Assembly: GCF_025398195.1 (NCBI RefSeq)
Contig: NZ_JAODNV010000008.1
Span: 1-64,000, forward strand
Length of the DNA stretch: 64,000 nt
From: Chelativorans petroleitrophicus
GTDB lineage: Bacteria > Pseudomonadota > Alphaproteobacteria > Rhizobiales > Rhizobiaceae
Direction: 5' to 3'
The notes beneath the pieces were generated by a model. It saw nothing but the letters and a program-made list of their open reading frames with translations. It had not been told where the DNA came from and searched no databases. Below, piece after piece: positions 27,576-37,085 of the stretch (positions are counted from its first letter, which is position 1; each line of letters begins with the position of its first letter). The position numbers and the translations under genes are program-made.

Positions 27576-29491
27576 GCAGCCCTCCCTGTCCTGGCTCTCG
27601 CACGGTCCCAGGTCTCACACAAGCTACGGTAATTCGCTGCCATTGTAGCAACTGCTTCCTCGTTGCTCATCTCGCCTTTCAACCAGCGGCGCGCGGCCTC
27701 GGCGAAGATGGTCCGGCCGACGGCGAAGCCTTTAACCAGATCGAACCCGGCGGCCACCTCGAAGCTCTTTTCAAGCTCCGGCGCGGGGGCGTCGAGGCCC
27801 AGAAGCACGATTCCCCGGCAATAGGGATCGTTGCGCATGATCGCCTCGCAGGCATTTGCCCATGCCTTTTCCGAGGTCATCGGCTCCAGCTTCCACCAGT
27901 CGGGATAGACGCCGATCTCGTAGAAACGTTCGATGACGGCGGCAGTACTCCCGTCATCCACCGGGCGCACCTTTGACGGGATGATCTCCAGCAGCATCTC
28001 AAGCCGGTTGCGGCGGGCGGCGGCAAAGAGGCGCTTCACCACATCCTCCTGCCGCTCCTTCATATCCGCATCGTCGTCGGGGTGGTAGAAACACAGCACC
28101 TTGACCACATGCTCAAGCGGCCATTCGACCAGGCCGCCGAAGTCTGGTCCGAGATCGGGCTCGAGCTTCAACGGGCGGGAACCCGGCAGTTCCACGGGGC
28201 GGCCGATCCACAGACCGCTGCCGGCCGCGCGAAAAAGCGCCTCGCGGCCGAGCCGGCTGTCGCAAAGGATGCCGTAGCCGTGCCGGCCGGCAGCTACCTG
28301 GCGGGCGGCTTCGAGGCAGAGAACCTTAAAATCGCCTATGCGCTCGTACGGAACGCCGGCCTCGTCCGCCATCTGCTCGAGCTGCATGCGGTGGTCGAAG
28401 GCAAAGACGCGCATCTGGGACCAATCGCCCTTGCGGTTGGTCGCCCAGTGCACCTGTTCCAGCGCGTTGTCCTTGCGCAGCGCCCGGTTCCTGATGCCGG
28501 TGCGGAAGAAATACTGCAGCTCCTCCCAGGAGGGATAGGAAGGCGTGCAGCCATGGCGCGAGACGGCGAAGGCGCCGCAGGCATTGGCGTATTTCAGTGT
28601 TGTCGGCCAATCCTCGCCGGAAAGCCATCCCTTGAGCAATCCAGCCATGAAGCCGTCGCCTGCGCCTAGCACGTTGAAGACCTCGATGGGGAAGTGCTCG
28701 CCCATAATCCCTTCGTCGAGCGTGCCGGGGATTTCGCCCGTGAAGGCGGATGCGCCCATGGGCCCGCGCTTGCAGACCAGAACGGCATCGGTGAGTTTAC
28801 GCACCGCGCGCAGCGCCTCGATCGTATCGGTCGAGCCGCCGGCGATGTGAAACTCCTCCTCGGTTCCGACGATCAGGTCGAAGAGCGGCAGCGTCTTCTG
28901 CAGCTTCGCCGTCACCCGTTCAGATTCGACGTAGCGGCTTTCGCCCGCGCCATGCCCGGCAAGGCCCCAGAGATTGGGCCGGTAGTCGATGTCAAGTGCG
29001 GTCTTCGCGCCGCTCTCACGCGCAAGCCGGAGCGCCTTGAGCACCGCCGCCTCGGTGCGCGGATGGGAAAGGTGGGTTCCCGTCGCGCACACGCAGCGCG
29101 CCTCAGCGATGAAGGCCGGGTCGATGTCGTCTTCGCACAACGCCATGTCGGCGCAGTTCTCGCGATAGAAGATGAGCGGAAACTGCTCCTGATCCCGAAT
29201 GCCGAGGAGGACCAGCGCGGTGAGCCGTTCCGGATCGGTCTTCACGCCGCGCACGTCCACGCCCTCGCGCTGCAATTCCTCGCGGATGAAGCGGCCCATG
29301 TGTTCATCGCCCACGCGCGTGATCAGCGCCGATTTCAGCCCGAGTCGTGCGGCACCCGCGGCGATATTGGTGGGCGAGCCGCCGATATATTTGTTGAAGG
29401 AGGCCATATCCTCCAGCCGCCCCCCCACCTGCGCGCCGTAAAGATCGATCGATGAACGGCCGATGGTGATGACGTCGAGCGGTTTTTTCAC
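27572..29491 (-). CDS. iolC: 5-dehydro-2-deoxygluconokinase fused to a DUF2090 (aldolase-like) domain
   Basis: The 639-residue fusion has an N-terminal PfkB sugar kinase (about 1-320: DVITIGRSSIDLYGAQVGG, then GAGDGFMAGLLKGW, the PfkB signature 2). The C-terminal DUF2090 domain (about 345-635, opening MRVFAFDHRMQLEQMADEAG) is related to the class of 2-deoxy-5-keto-gluconate-6-phosphate aldolases. It phosphorylates 2-deoxy-5-keto-gluconate; the second domain may cleave the product to malonate semialdehyde and DHAP. I start it at a GTG (29491) because GAGGAGG lies about 6 nt before it; the open frame upstream to 29590 crosses the regulatory region. Confidence 0.93.
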   Translation of the reverse strand: MKKPLDVITIGRSSIDLYGAQVGGRLEDMASFNKYIGGSPTNIAAGAARLGLKSALITRVGDEHMGRFIREELQREGVDVRGVKTDPERLTALVLLGIRDQEQFPLIFYRENCADMALCEDDIDPAFIAEARCVCATGTHLSHPRTEAAVLKALRLARESGAKTALDIDYRPNLWGLAGHGAGESRYVESERVTAKLQKTLPLFDLIVGTEEEFHIAGGSTDTIEALRAVRKLTDAVLVCKRGPMGASAFTGEIPGTLDEGIMGEHFPIEVFNVLGAGDGFMAGLLKGWLSGEDWPTTLKYANACGAFAVSRHGCTPSYPSWEELQYFFRTGIRNRALRKDNALEQVHWATNRKGDWSQMRVFAFDHRMQLEQMADEAGVPYERIGDFKVLCLEAARQVAAGRHGYGILCDSRLGREALFRAAGSGLWIGRPVELPGSRPLKLEPDLGPDFGGLVEWPLEHVVKVLCFYHPDDDADMKERQEDVVKRLFAAARRNRLEMLLEIIPSKVRPVDDGSTAAVIERFYEIGVYPDWWKLEPMTSEKAWANACEAIMRNDPYCRGIVLLGLDAPAPELEKSFEVAAGFDLVKGFAVGRTIFAEAARRWLKGEMSNEEAVATMAANYRSLCETWDRARARTGRAA

Positions 29492-29681
29492 CTTTCTCCT
29501 CCTCGACACGGATACAGGTTCGGGCAAGCGCCGCCCGGAAGCCGCATTTCCCTCAACGTCCCGCACAACCCCGGCGCAACCGGGATTCATCCGGAGTCCG
29601 TTTCAGGCATCAACGTTCAGGTGGCGCCAGCAGCCTTCCGCAATGGCGCTCCGGCGCGTGGGACGGTGCCCGCACTTTCAT

Positions 29682-29714
29682 GGAAGATATGTTCCATATT
29701 TGGTGCAAGATCAA
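29682..29714 (-). promoter_or_regulatory. iolC promoter with overlapping IolR operator
   Basis: On the minus strand TTGATC (29714-29709) and CATATC (29691-29686) are 17 bp apart, a fair -35/-10 pair. The -10 is centred inside ATGGAA-N6-TTCCAT (29680-29697), whose core GGAA-N6-TTCC (29682-29695) equals the motif described for IolR of Sinorhizobium meliloti. A repressor bound here would block the promoter of iolCDEB. Confidence 0.72.
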
Positions 29715-30548
29715 TCAGGAAATTCCATTCCGCCGCTTTTTGACCGCCATTCCGACTGCCACGGCCAGCGCCATGGAAAGCGAAAGCGTTGCGGAAAGAG
29801 AGCGGAAATTCCCGAAATCCGCCTCCTGAACCGTAAGCAGCAGTGGGGTGACCGGCCGCAGGGGTCCGGCGAGCGAGTCAGTAATGGCGACAACGCCCGC
29901 CCCGGCACGGCGCCCCGCCTCCGCCAGTTCCACCGTCTCGCTCGAATAGGGCGTGAAGGTGATGGCGATGACGGCGTCATCCTTCCGGATGGCCCGGCGG
30001 CTATCGAGATTTCCCACGCTGTCATGCAGCATGCAGGGCACCCCCATTTTCTCGAACGCATAGGCCAGATAGGATGCGACCGAAAACGCCCGGCGCATGC
30101 CGGCGATGTGCACCATCTTCGCCCTCGACAGGGTCCTGATTGCCGCATCGAATGTCTGCGGATCGATGGTCTTGGCGAGATTTTCGAGGGAGAGGCGCCC
30201 TGCCTCGATGAACTCCGCCAGAAGCGCGGAGGAGCTTCCTCCGCTGCTTTGCCGCAGCTTTTCCAGCCGCGTGGCATAGTCCGGCCAATGCTGCGTATAG
30301 GCATTGCGGAACAGCCGCTGCATTTGCGAATAGCCGGAAAAGCCGAGCACCTGGCAAAAGCGCATGAAAGCCGAGGGCTGCACGCCCGCGGCCTCCGCCA
30401 TTTCGGCCACGGTGGAGACGGCGACACGATCGGGATTCGCCGTCACATAATCCGCGCACTGTTTGAGCCGCTTCGGAAGCCCATCGGAAAGAGCCAAGAT
30501 GCGGTCAAGCAATTCTTCAATGGTGGCCGGAGCCGACGTCGCATCCAT
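29715..30548 (-). CDS. iolR: RpiR-family repressor of inositol catabolism
   Basis: The 277-residue protein has an N-terminal RpiR HTH (about 10-85: AVSTVAEMAEAAGVQPSAFM, then RFCQVLGFSGYSQMQRLF) and a C-terminal SIS sugar-isomerase domain (about 130-260: SRAKMVHIAGMRRAF, then DDAVIAITFTPYSSETVELA). Position directly before iolC and the operator motif in both flanks match rhizobial IolR, a repressor thought to respond to phosphorylated inositol intermediates. It runs in the same direction as iolC, 223 bp from it. Confidence 0.9.
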   Translation of the reverse strand: MDATSAPATIEELLDRILALSDGLPKRLKQCADYVTANPDRVAVSTVAEMAEAAGVQPSAFMRFCQVLGFSGYSQMQRLFRNAYTQHWPDYATRLEKLRQSSGGSSSALLAEFIEAGRLSLENLAKTIDPQTFDAAIRTLSRAKMVHIAGMRRAFSVASYLAYAFEKMGVPCMLHDSVGNLDSRRAIRKDDAVIAITFTPYSSETVELAEAGRRAGAGVVAITDSLAGPLRPVTPLLLTVQEADFGNFRSLSATLSLSMALAVAVGMAVKKRRNGIS

Positions 30549-30564
30549 GTGCGGTCTTTCCTGC

Positions 30565-30612
30565 TTGACAATTCAATGGATCGGACCCTAACGCCTTTGG
30601 AATAAAAATTCC
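30565..30612 (+). promoter_or_regulatory. Candidate promoter and IolR operator between iolR and the divergent dehydrogenase
   Basis: TGGAA-N6-TTCCA (30598-30613, core GGAA 30599-30602 and TTCC 30609-30612) is an exact match to the IolR motif. TTGACA at 30565-30570 is a perfect -35, but the -10 17 bp later (CTAACG) is poor. If this promoter is real, the operator sits at the transcript start of the plus-strand dehydrogenase gene, and it also lies upstream of iolR. Confidence 0.6.
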
Positions 30613-30640
30613 ACCGCGGCGACCATGTGGAGCGTTTGGG

Positions 30641-31774
30641 ATGGACGGGATCGGAATCGGCCTCATCGGCACAGGCTTCATGGGCAAGGCGCATGCGCTG
30701 GCCTACCGCGCCGCAAGAGCAGTGCTGGGCGATGTGCCTCCGGCGCGGCTCGAACTTCTGTGCGAGGTGCCGGCGGACAAGGCCCGCGCCATGGCGGATC
30801 AGTTCGGCTTTGCCCGGTCAACCGACGATTGGCGCGCGCTGGTCAACGATCCCAAGGTGGATATCGTCTCGATCACCACCCCCAACCGGCTGCACAAGGA
30901 GATTGCCCTTGCCGCCATTGCGGCCGGCAAGCACGTGCATTGCGAAAAACCGATGGGCATGACGCTCGCCGAGGCCAAGGAAATGGCCGCTGCGGCTGCT
31001 GCCGCCGGCGTGAAGACCATCGTCGGCTACAACTACATCAAGAATCCCGCTTTCCAGCATGCCTGCCGGCTGATCCGCGATGGGGCGATCGGCCGCCCGA
31101 TCCACTTCCGCGGCTGGGTGGACGAGGACTACCAGGCCGATCCGAACCTGCCCTGGACGTGGCGCGCCCGGCTGGAAGAAGCGGGTCTCGGCGCGCTGGG
31201 CGATCTCGGCTGCCATCTCGTCTCCATGGCCTACGGGCTCATGGGCCCGATCGAGAGCCTGATCGCCGATATGCAGACCGTGCATGAAACGCGCGCCCTG
31301 CCCGACGGCAGCGAACGCAAGAAGGTGGAGAACGAGGACGTGGCAACGGCGCTCGTCCGCTTTGCGAACGGCGCGCAGGGTTCGCTCGCGGCCTCCCGCA
31401 CCGCCTGGGGCCGCAAGAGCAAGCTTGCCTGGGAGGTTCACGGCACCAAGGGCATGCTCGTCTTTGACCAGGAGCGCATGAACGAGCTGCATCTTTATCA
31501 GAACGAGGGTGAGCGGGCGCTTCAGGGCTTTAAGACGATCCTGACCGGCCCGGATCACCCGCCCTACGGGCTCTTCTGCCCGGCACCCGGCCACCAGCTC
31601 GGCTTCAACGATCTGAAGGTGCTGGAAGCCGGGGCCTTCCTGCGCTGGGTGGGCGGCGGCGGGAAGTCATCGCCCGACTTTTCCGAGGCGCTGGAGTTCG
31701 AGAAGGTCATCCACGCGATGGCGGCTTCTGCGCGCGAGGGGAGGAGGGTGTCCGTGCAAGATCAGGCTGGCTGA
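30641..31774 (+). CDS. Gfo/Idh/MocA-family dehydrogenase, inositol-type
   Basis: The 377-residue NAD(P)-dependent oxidoreductase has the Rossmann motif GLIGTGFMGKAHALAY, the EKP motif at VHCEKPMG and the catalytic region LGALGDLGCHLVSMAYGLMG with the Asp-His pair. It is divergent from iolR with an IolR site between. This matches the position I recall for iolY of S. meliloti, which is linked to scyllo-inositol use, so it is probably a scyllo- or chiro-inositol dehydrogenase (inference). GGAG lies 8 nt before the ATG. It converges with iolG. Confidence 0.88.
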   Translation: MDGIGIGLIGTGFMGKAHALAYRAARAVLGDVPPARLELLCEVPADKARAMADQFGFARSTDDWRALVNDPKVDIVSITTPNRLHKEIALAAIAAGKHVHCEKPMGMTLAEAKEMAAAAAAAGVKTIVGYNYIKNPAFQHACRLIRDGAIGRPIHFRGWVDEDYQADPNLPWTWRARLEEAGLGALGDLGCHLVSMAYGLMGPIESLIADMQTVHETRALPDGSERKKVENEDVATALVRFANGAQGSLAASRTAWGRKSKLAWEVHGTKGMLVFDQERMNELHLYQNEGERALQGFKTILTGPDHPPYGLFCPAPGHQLGFNDLKVLEAGAFLRWVGGGGKSSPDFSEALEFEKVIHAMAASAREGRRVSVQDQAG

Positions 31775-31904
31775 ACGATTACCCCTCACTTGCGTTTTCC
31801 AAGCACTTGCTCAGGGAAACGCTTTCTTCCACCAGAGGAGAGATTGCATCAGCGCCGCTTGCCAATCGCAAACACCAACGAATTGCGAAAAGGCCTATGC
31901 CGGT

Positions 31905-31930
31905 TTTTCTCTCCCCTGCGGGAGAGAAAA
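31905..31930. terminator. Bidirectional rho-independent terminator
   Basis: TTTTCTCTCCC (31905-31915) and GGGAGAGAAAA (31920-31930) pair perfectly over a 4-nt CTGC loop, with T-run and A-run ends. This gives a stem followed by a U-tract on either strand. It lies between the converging dehydrogenase and iolG genes. The CTCTCCCC/GGGAGAG core also resembles the palindromic repeats elsewhere in the window. Confidence 0.72.
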
Positions 31931-32055
31931 CGATTTCAATATCTTAGAGAAGCTAAGTGTTAGAAATCGCAAGTGACGAGGCCTCATCTACCGCTCGGGC
32001 GGGGAACGGTCATCTCCGCCCTTCCGCTTAGATCGCGCGCTTTTAGAGCGGGGGT

Positions 32056-33060
32056 CTACCCCATCACCTCCGCGACCTTTACGGCCCTGCCCTCGCGGAT
32101 GGACAGATACGCCGCATCCGCCAGCGCAAGCGCTCTGAGCCCATCCTGGCCGGAGGGCGATGCCGGTTTGCCAGTCGCGAGCGCCGCGATGAACGTCGCG
32201 ATTTCGGCCGCATAGGCTTCCGTGTAGCGCGTCATGAAAAAGTCGTGCAGCGGGGGCTTTGTATAGCCGGCGCTCGTTGCAATCTCGATGGATACGGGCC
32301 GCTGGTTTTCGGCGGCCACCGCGCCCGCCGAACCGTGCACCTCAATGCGCTGGTCGTAGCCGTAGGTCGCCCTGCGCGAATTCGAAATGGAGCAATGCCT
32401 GCCCGACGGCGTGGTGAGAATCACCGACACGCTGTCGTGATCCCCGGCCTTGGCGATCTCCGGATCGATCAGAACCGAAGCGGTGGCAAACACGGTGTCG
32501 GGCTCCTCTCCGAGCAGGAAGCGTGCCATGTCGAAGTCGTGGATCGTCATGTCGCGCAGGATGCCGCCCGACGACCGGATGTAGCTCACAGGCGGAGGGC
32601 CGGGGTCGCGCGAGACGATTTGCACCATCTCCACGGCCCCGATCTTCCCCTCTGTTATGGCCGTATGCACGGCCTTGAAATGCGGATCGAAGCGACGGTT
32701 GAAGCCGACCATCAGCGTGGCGCCGGTTTCCTCGACCACCTTCAGGCAGGCCTTCACTCGCTGCAGATCAAGATCGATCGGCTTTTCGCAGAAAATTGCC
32801 TTGCCGGCGCGCGCGAAGCGCTCGATCAGATCGGCATGGGTATCGGTCGGCGTGCAGATCACCACTGCGTCGATGTCGCCCGATCTCTCGATGTCCTCGA
32901 TCGAGCGGACCTCGCAGCCATACTTCGCGGCGAGCTCCGTCGCGGCCGCTTCCACGGCGTCCGCCACCGTAACGAGCCGAGCATCGGCGTTGGAGGTGAT
33001 TGCCTTGGCATGGACCTTGCCGATGCGCCCCGCGCCCAGAAGGGCAAATTTGACTGTCAT
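32056..33060 (-). CDS. iolG: Inositol 2-dehydrogenase
   Basis: The 334-residue Gfo/Idh/MocA enzyme oxidises myo-inositol to scyllo-inosose with NAD, the entry step for iolE. Features are FALLGAGRIGKVHAKAI at the N-terminus, AIFCEKPIDLDLQRV with the EKP Lys, MVGFNRRFDPHF and GGILRDMTIHDFDMARFLLG with the Asp/His pair. These match rhizobial IdhA/IolG closely. It closes the operon that starts with the CUT2 transporter, 45 bp after the SDR gene. The name idhA is used in rhizobia. Confidence 0.92.
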   Translation of the reverse strand: MTVKFALLGAGRIGKVHAKAITSNADARLVTVADAVEAAATELAAKYGCEVRSIEDIERSGDIDAVVICTPTDTHADLIERFARAGKAIFCEKPIDLDLQRVKACLKVVEETGATLMVGFNRRFDPHFKAVHTAITEGKIGAVEMVQIVSRDPGPPPVSYIRSSGGILRDMTIHDFDMARFLLGEEPDTVFATASVLIDPEIAKAGDHDSVSVILTTPSGRHCSISNSRRATYGYDQRIEVHGSAGAVAAENQRPVSIEIATSAGYTKPPLHDFFMTRYTEAYAAEIATFIAALATGKPASPSGQDGLRALALADAAYLSIREGRAVKVAEVMG

Positions 33061-33105
33061 GTCGTTGTCTTTCGTTCCTGAGTGGTTATCCGCGCGCCTG
33101 CCATC

Positions 33106-33885
33106 CTATTCGGGATATGCACCGGCGACATTCTGATCGCAATCGATGAGCGCGCCCGTCATGACGCCGGAGCGCGGAGAAAGAAGATAGGCCACGAGCG
33201 GCGCTACCTCGGTGGGCTTCACGAGCTGTCCGAAGGGTTGGCGGGCTTCGGCCTCGGCCAGCCAGTTGTCGGAAGCGCCGTGGAACCGTTTCTGCGTCGC
33301 GTCCTCACCCGGCGTGTCCATCCAGCCGCAGGCGATGCCGTTGCAGCGGATGCGGTCCTTGCGGAAGGCCTGCGCCGTGTTGCGCGTGATATTGGCAAGA
33401 GCGGCTTTGGATGCCGAATAGGGCGCCAGATAGGATTGCCCGCAATGCATTGACATCGACAGGATGTTGACGATGGAGGCGGGCCTGCCCTCCGCCTTCA
33501 CATGGCGCACGAAGGCCTGCATGGTGAAGAAGGGCCCCCGCGCGTTGGTGTCCATCAGCCTGGCCCAGATTTCCTGTGTAGTATCAAGCAGGCCTCCGCG
33601 GTCGCAGCATGCAGCCGCGTTGACGAGACCGTTCAGGGAGCCGATGCGTTTCACCGCCTCCTCAATCAGCCCGATGCAATCGCCGATCTCGGCGATATCG
33701 GCCCGTACGAATTCCACGCGCGCGCCGGACCGGGAGAGCTCGGCGGCCGCGGCTTCTCCCTTGGCCTCATCCCGCCCGGAGATCACGAGCGCGCTACAGC
33801 CCTCATCGAGGAGTTGCCGGGCTATCGCCAGGCCCAGCCCCTGCGTTCCTCCAACGATGACGGCGCGCGTGGCGGAATTCGGCAT
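33106..33885 (-). CDS. Short-chain dehydrogenase/reductase
   Basis: The 259-residue SDR has the cofactor motif VIVGGTQGLGLAIARQLL, the NAA-type motif LVNAAACC, Ser in VNILSMSMHC and the catalytic YxxxK in YLAPYSASKAALANI. The start follows GGAGGAAAG; a frame reaching 33951 overlaps the ABC gene. It lies between the ATP-binding gene and iolG in one operon, so its substrate is probably an inositol or related polyol (inference). ATP-binding and SDR genes are 28 bp apart. Confidence 0.87.
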   Translation of the reverse strand: MPNSATRAVIVGGTQGLGLAIARQLLDEGCSALVISGRDEAKGEAAAAELSRSGARVEFVRADIAEIGDCIGLIEEAVKRIGSLNGLVNAAACCDRGGLLDTTQEIWARLMDTNARGPFFTMQAFVRHVKAEGRPASIVNILSMSMHCGQSYLAPYSASKAALANITRNTAQAFRKDRIRCNGIACGWMDTPGEDATQKRFHGASDNWLAEAEARQPFGQLVKPTEVAPLVAYLLSPRSGVMTGALIDCDQNVAGAYPE

Positions 33886-33913
33886 TCTTTCCTCCGGCCC
33901 GTTCGAGCGGGCT

Positions 33914-34696
33914 CTAAACCGTGCCCCCGAGGGAGCTTTGAAGCTCGGCAAGTTCGGCGCCGCCGGCCATCATGTCCTGCAGCTCCTCGGTCGAAATCTC
34001 GCCCCGCTTCGCGGTGCCGAGCGTCTTGCCGCGATTGAGCACGGTGAAGCGGTCACCCACGGCCATGGCGTGGCGGACATTGTGCGTAATGAAGACAATG
34101 CCGACGCCAGTCTTGCGCACCCGGTCAATCGTCGCAAGCACGTTCGAGGTCTGGCGCACGCCGAGCGCCGATGTCGGCTCGTCGAGGATCAGAACGCGGG
34201 CGCCGAAATAGACGGCGCGGGCGATCGCCACCGTCTGCCGCTCGCCGCCCGAAAGCGTGCCCACCGCCTGATCCGGCTCGCGCAGATGGATGCCCATCCT
34301 GCGCATCTCCTCCATCGTGACGGCGTTGGCCGTCTTGAAGTCGAAGAAGCTGAACGGCCCGATGCGCTTTTTCGGCTCCCGACCCATCCAGAAATTGCGC
34401 GTGACCGACATCAGCGGAATCATCGCCAGGTCCTGATAGACGGTGGCGATGCCCATCTCCATGGCGTCGCGCGGACTTTCGAAAACCACCTCCTTCCCGT
34501 CCACGCGGATCGTGCCCCTGGTGGGCTTGTGAACGCCAGACATGGTCTTGATGAAAGTGGATTTGCCCGCGCCGTTGTCGCCCAGCAGGCAGTGGCACTC
34601 GCCAGGCAATACCGACAGTGAAACGCCGGCGAGCGCGATGACGGAGCCGAAATGCTTTTCGATGTCGATGAGTTCGATCAGCGGTGTGTCGGCCAT
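33914..34696 (-). CDS. Sugar/inositol ABC transporter ATP-binding protein (CUT2, single-domain)
   Basis: The 260-residue ATPase has Walker [10 protein letters not shown], the signature [14 protein letters not shown], Walker [13 protein letters not shown] and a switch His ([10 protein letters not shown]). CUT2 ATPases usually hold two such domains in about 500 residues, as RbsA does; this one has a single domain, as in FrcA of rhizobia. It couples to the permease encoded 1 bp upstream. With iolG in the operon, inositol is the likely cargo. Confidence 0.92.
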   Translation of the reverse strand: MADTPLIELIDIEKHFGSVIALAGVSLSVLPGECHCLLGDNGAGKSTFIKTMSGVHKPTRGTIRVDGKEVVFESPRDAMEMGIATVYQDLAMIPLMSVTRNFWMGREPKKRIGPFSFFDFKTANAVTMEEMRRMGIHLREPDQAVGTLSGGERQTVAIARAVYFGARVLILDEPTSALGVRQTSNVLATIDRVRKTGVGIVFITHNVRHAMAVGDRFTVLNRGKTLGTAKRGEISTEELQDMMAGGAELAELQSSLGGTV

Positions 34697-34697
34697 C

Positions 34698-35837
34698 TCA
34701 GCGCTCCCCCGTGATCAGGCGGCGGATATAGGTGTTGAGAACGACGGCGAGCAGCAGGATGATGCCAAGGAAAACGCGGAAAAGCGAGCTTTCCACGCCA
34801 GCGAAGAACAGGCCCTGCTGGACGACGCCGAAGATCAGCGCACCGAGCGCGGCACCGATGACCGAGCCGTAGCCGCCGGTCAGCAGCGCGCCGCCAATGA
34901 CCACCGCGATGATGGCCTCGAATTCCTTCAGAAGGCCGCGGTCGGCCGCCGCCGAGCCGAACTCCATCACCTGGCAAGTGGCGAAGACCGTGGCGCAGAA
35001 GGCCGTCAACATGAACATGAGGATCTTCACCCGGTTGACCGGCACGCCGACATTGCGCGCCGCCTGCGCATCACCGCCGGAAGCAAAGATCCAGTTTCCG
35101 AACTGGGTTTTGGTGAGCAGAATGTGCCCGAAGATGATGAAGGCGAGGGCCCAGACCATCAGCATCGGAATCCCGTCGACCACGGGCTGGCCGGCTCTGA
35201 CGCCGCCGGCATAGGTCTGGATGACGCCTGCCTCGCCCAGCCAGGTGAACAGGCCCTTGAGAATCTTGCCGCCGAAGAGCGGGGCGAGCCAGTCGCCTTC
35301 CGCAGCCTCCCTCACCCCGCCGATGATGGTCTGCCGCGTGGTGGCGATGGAAAAATAGATGGTAAGGCCGCGCAGGATATAGAGCGAGGCAAGCGTGACG
35401 ATGAAGGAGGGAAGCCTGGTCGTAATGACGATGTAGCCGTTAAGGGCGCCGATCGCCAAGGCGACGGCGAAGGCCATTAGAATGGACGCCCACATCGGCC
35501 AGCCGTAGTGGACCGATAGAAGCGCGATCACAATGCCGGAAAATCCGATCATGGAGCCGACCGACAGGTCGAACTCGCCCGCGATCATCAGGAGGCAGGC
35601 GCCGACGGCGATGATGGCGAACTGGGCCGAAACGACACCCCAGTTCATCACGCCTTCGGCGGAGAACATTCCGGTATCGCCGGCTGCGAAGGCAAAATAG
35701 ATGAAGACAGCGATGGCACCGCATATGGCGCCGAGTTCGGGCCGGACCATCGCCTTGCGAAGTTTTGACACGCGTTTGACGCGCTCGTCCTCACCCGGCT
35801 GAGCGGCCATGTTGTTTGCCTCGATACCTTGGGACAT
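34698..35837 (-). CDS. Sugar/inositol ABC transporter permease (CUT2)
   Basis: The 379-residue membrane protein is of the ribose/fructose permease family: [20 protein letters not shown] is the family hallmark, followed by [20 protein letters not shown] and [20 protein letters not shown]. About ten hydrophobic segments are visible. The start at 35837 follows AGGGAGAAG; the frame upstream to 35900 lacks support. The ATPase gene begins 1 bp after this stop, and the binding-protein gene is 132 bp upstream. Confidence 0.92.
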   Translation of the reverse strand: MSQGIEANNMAAQPGEDERVKRVSKLRKAMVRPELGAICGAIAVFIYFAFAAGDTGMFSAEGVMNWGVVSAQFAIIAVGACLLMIAGEFDLSVGSMIGFSGIVIALLSVHYGWPMWASILMAFAVALAIGALNGYIVITTRLPSFIVTLASLYILRGLTIYFSIATTRQTIIGGVREAAEGDWLAPLFGGKILKGLFTWLGEAGVIQTYAGGVRAGQPVVDGIPMLMVWALAFIIFGHILLTKTQFGNWIFASGGDAQAARNVGVPVNRVKILMFMLTAFCATVFATCQVMEFGSAAADRGLLKEFEAIIAVVIGGALLTGGYGSVIGAALGALIFGVVQQGLFFAGVESSLFRVFLGIILLLAVVLNTYIRRLITGER

Positions 35838-35969
35838 CGAACACTTCTCCCTTGGCCTGCGAGTCTGCGCCATGCTGTGACCAGATCCGGAACCCCGCAC
35901 CGGCGCTGAGCAGGCCAGCGCCGGTCGCCCGGAAGATCAACGAGAAGGGCGGCTAACGCCGCCCCAGTC

Positions 35970-36920
35970 TCAGCGGTATTCGCCCGCGAGCTCCTCCACC
36001 TGCGTGATGTTGTCGGCGGTGACGAAGCCCGGGCCGGAGTTGATCGAATTGGCCGGGATCACGCCATAGCGCGCATAGTTGGTCAGAAGCACGATCGGGA
36101 GATAGCCCTGCAGATAGGGCTGCTGATCGATGGCGAAATTGATGATGCCTTCCTTGATGCCGGCCGAGATGCCTGCCGACAGGTCGAACGTGCCAAAGAA
36201 GACCTGGCCCGCCATGCCGTTTTCCTTGAGCGCCTCGATGGTGGGCTCGGCGGAGTTGGGGCCGAGGCTGAGGATGCCGTCCGTGTCCGGATTGGCGCGC
36301 AGATAGGCAAGCACCTTGTTCTTGATTTCCGCCGGGTCGATGCCGGAGTCGATCATCTGGCTGCCAAGTTCGACGCCCAGCGCGTCGGCAAAGCCCTGGC
36401 AGCGCTCAACGGAGGCGGGGTTGGTGATGTAGTGGTTGACGCAAAGGAACTTGGTGACGCCAGCCTCCTTCGCACGTTCGCCCGCGCCGAAGCCCGCGTC
36501 ATATTCCGGCTGGCCGATATGCAGGAGAGCGCCGAGCTCCTTCGACTGCTCGACCGTGCCGGAGTTTACCGTGATAACGGGAATGCCCCTGTCGACGGCG
36601 GAGGTGATCGGCCCTTTCAGCACGTCGAAATCGGCGATGGACGTGATGATGCCGTCAGGGTTGGTAGCCGCCGCCTGCTCGATGATGCGGGCCATGTCCG
36701 CAAGATCGCCCGTCGGCGGGTTGCGGTATTCGACCTCAACGCCCATCTGCTCGCTAGCAACCGTCAGCGCGTTCTTTATGGTGTTCCACCACGTATCGGA
36801 ATCCGGGGCGTGGCTGACGAAGACGAACCGCTCGCCTTCCGCCGACGCGCCAGTGATCGCGCCGAGCGATGCGCCAATGGCCAACGCAGCCGCGGCAACG
36901 GATTTCAGAATCGCATTCAT
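35970..36920 (-). CDS. Sugar/inositol ABC transporter substrate-binding protein (CUT2)
   Basis: The 316-residue periplasmic protein starts with a signal peptide (MNAILKSVAAAALAIGASLG, cleavage after ASA). The type I binding fold follows: FVSHAPDSDTWWNTIKNALT, GIITSIADFDVLKGPITSAV and GIPVITVNSG. It is the first gene of the operon SBP-permease-ATPase-SDR-iolG. An IolR-like site lies about 165 bp ahead. Ligand identity is inferred from the iolG linkage; a fructose-like or other polyol ligand is possible. Confidence 0.9.
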   Translation of the reverse strand: MNAILKSVAAAALAIGASLGAITGASAEGERFVFVSHAPDSDTWWNTIKNALTVASEQMGVEVEYRNPPTGDLADMARIIEQAAATNPDGIITSIADFDVLKGPITSAVDRGIPVITVNSGTVEQSKELGALLHIGQPEYDAGFGAGERAKEAGVTKFLCVNHYITNPASVERCQGFADALGVELGSQMIDSGIDPAEIKNKVLAYLRANPDTDGILSLGPNSAEPTIEALKENGMAGQVFFGTFDLSAGISAGIKEGIINFAIDQQPYLQGYLPIVLLTNYARYGVIPANSINSGPGFVTADNITQVEELAGEYR

Positions 36921-37085
36921 TTGACTGCTCCTCCACAGGACGGGTGTCCGGTTTCAACCTTATTGTTCCGGAGCCCCCAAAGGGACACGAGCTTTCGCGA
37001 TGACCTGCCCCTGTACGGAACCGCCCCACAGCGGCTGTTCCTGACGAAAACAATAATGGAATGCAGACATCATAAAAAGCTCAAT

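Noticed and set aside
29718-29731. Third GGAA-N6-TTCC match near iolR
   Set aside because: It falls inside the last codons of iolR, where GGAATTTCC is coding sequence. It could help cooperative binding with the site at 29682, but there is no independent support.
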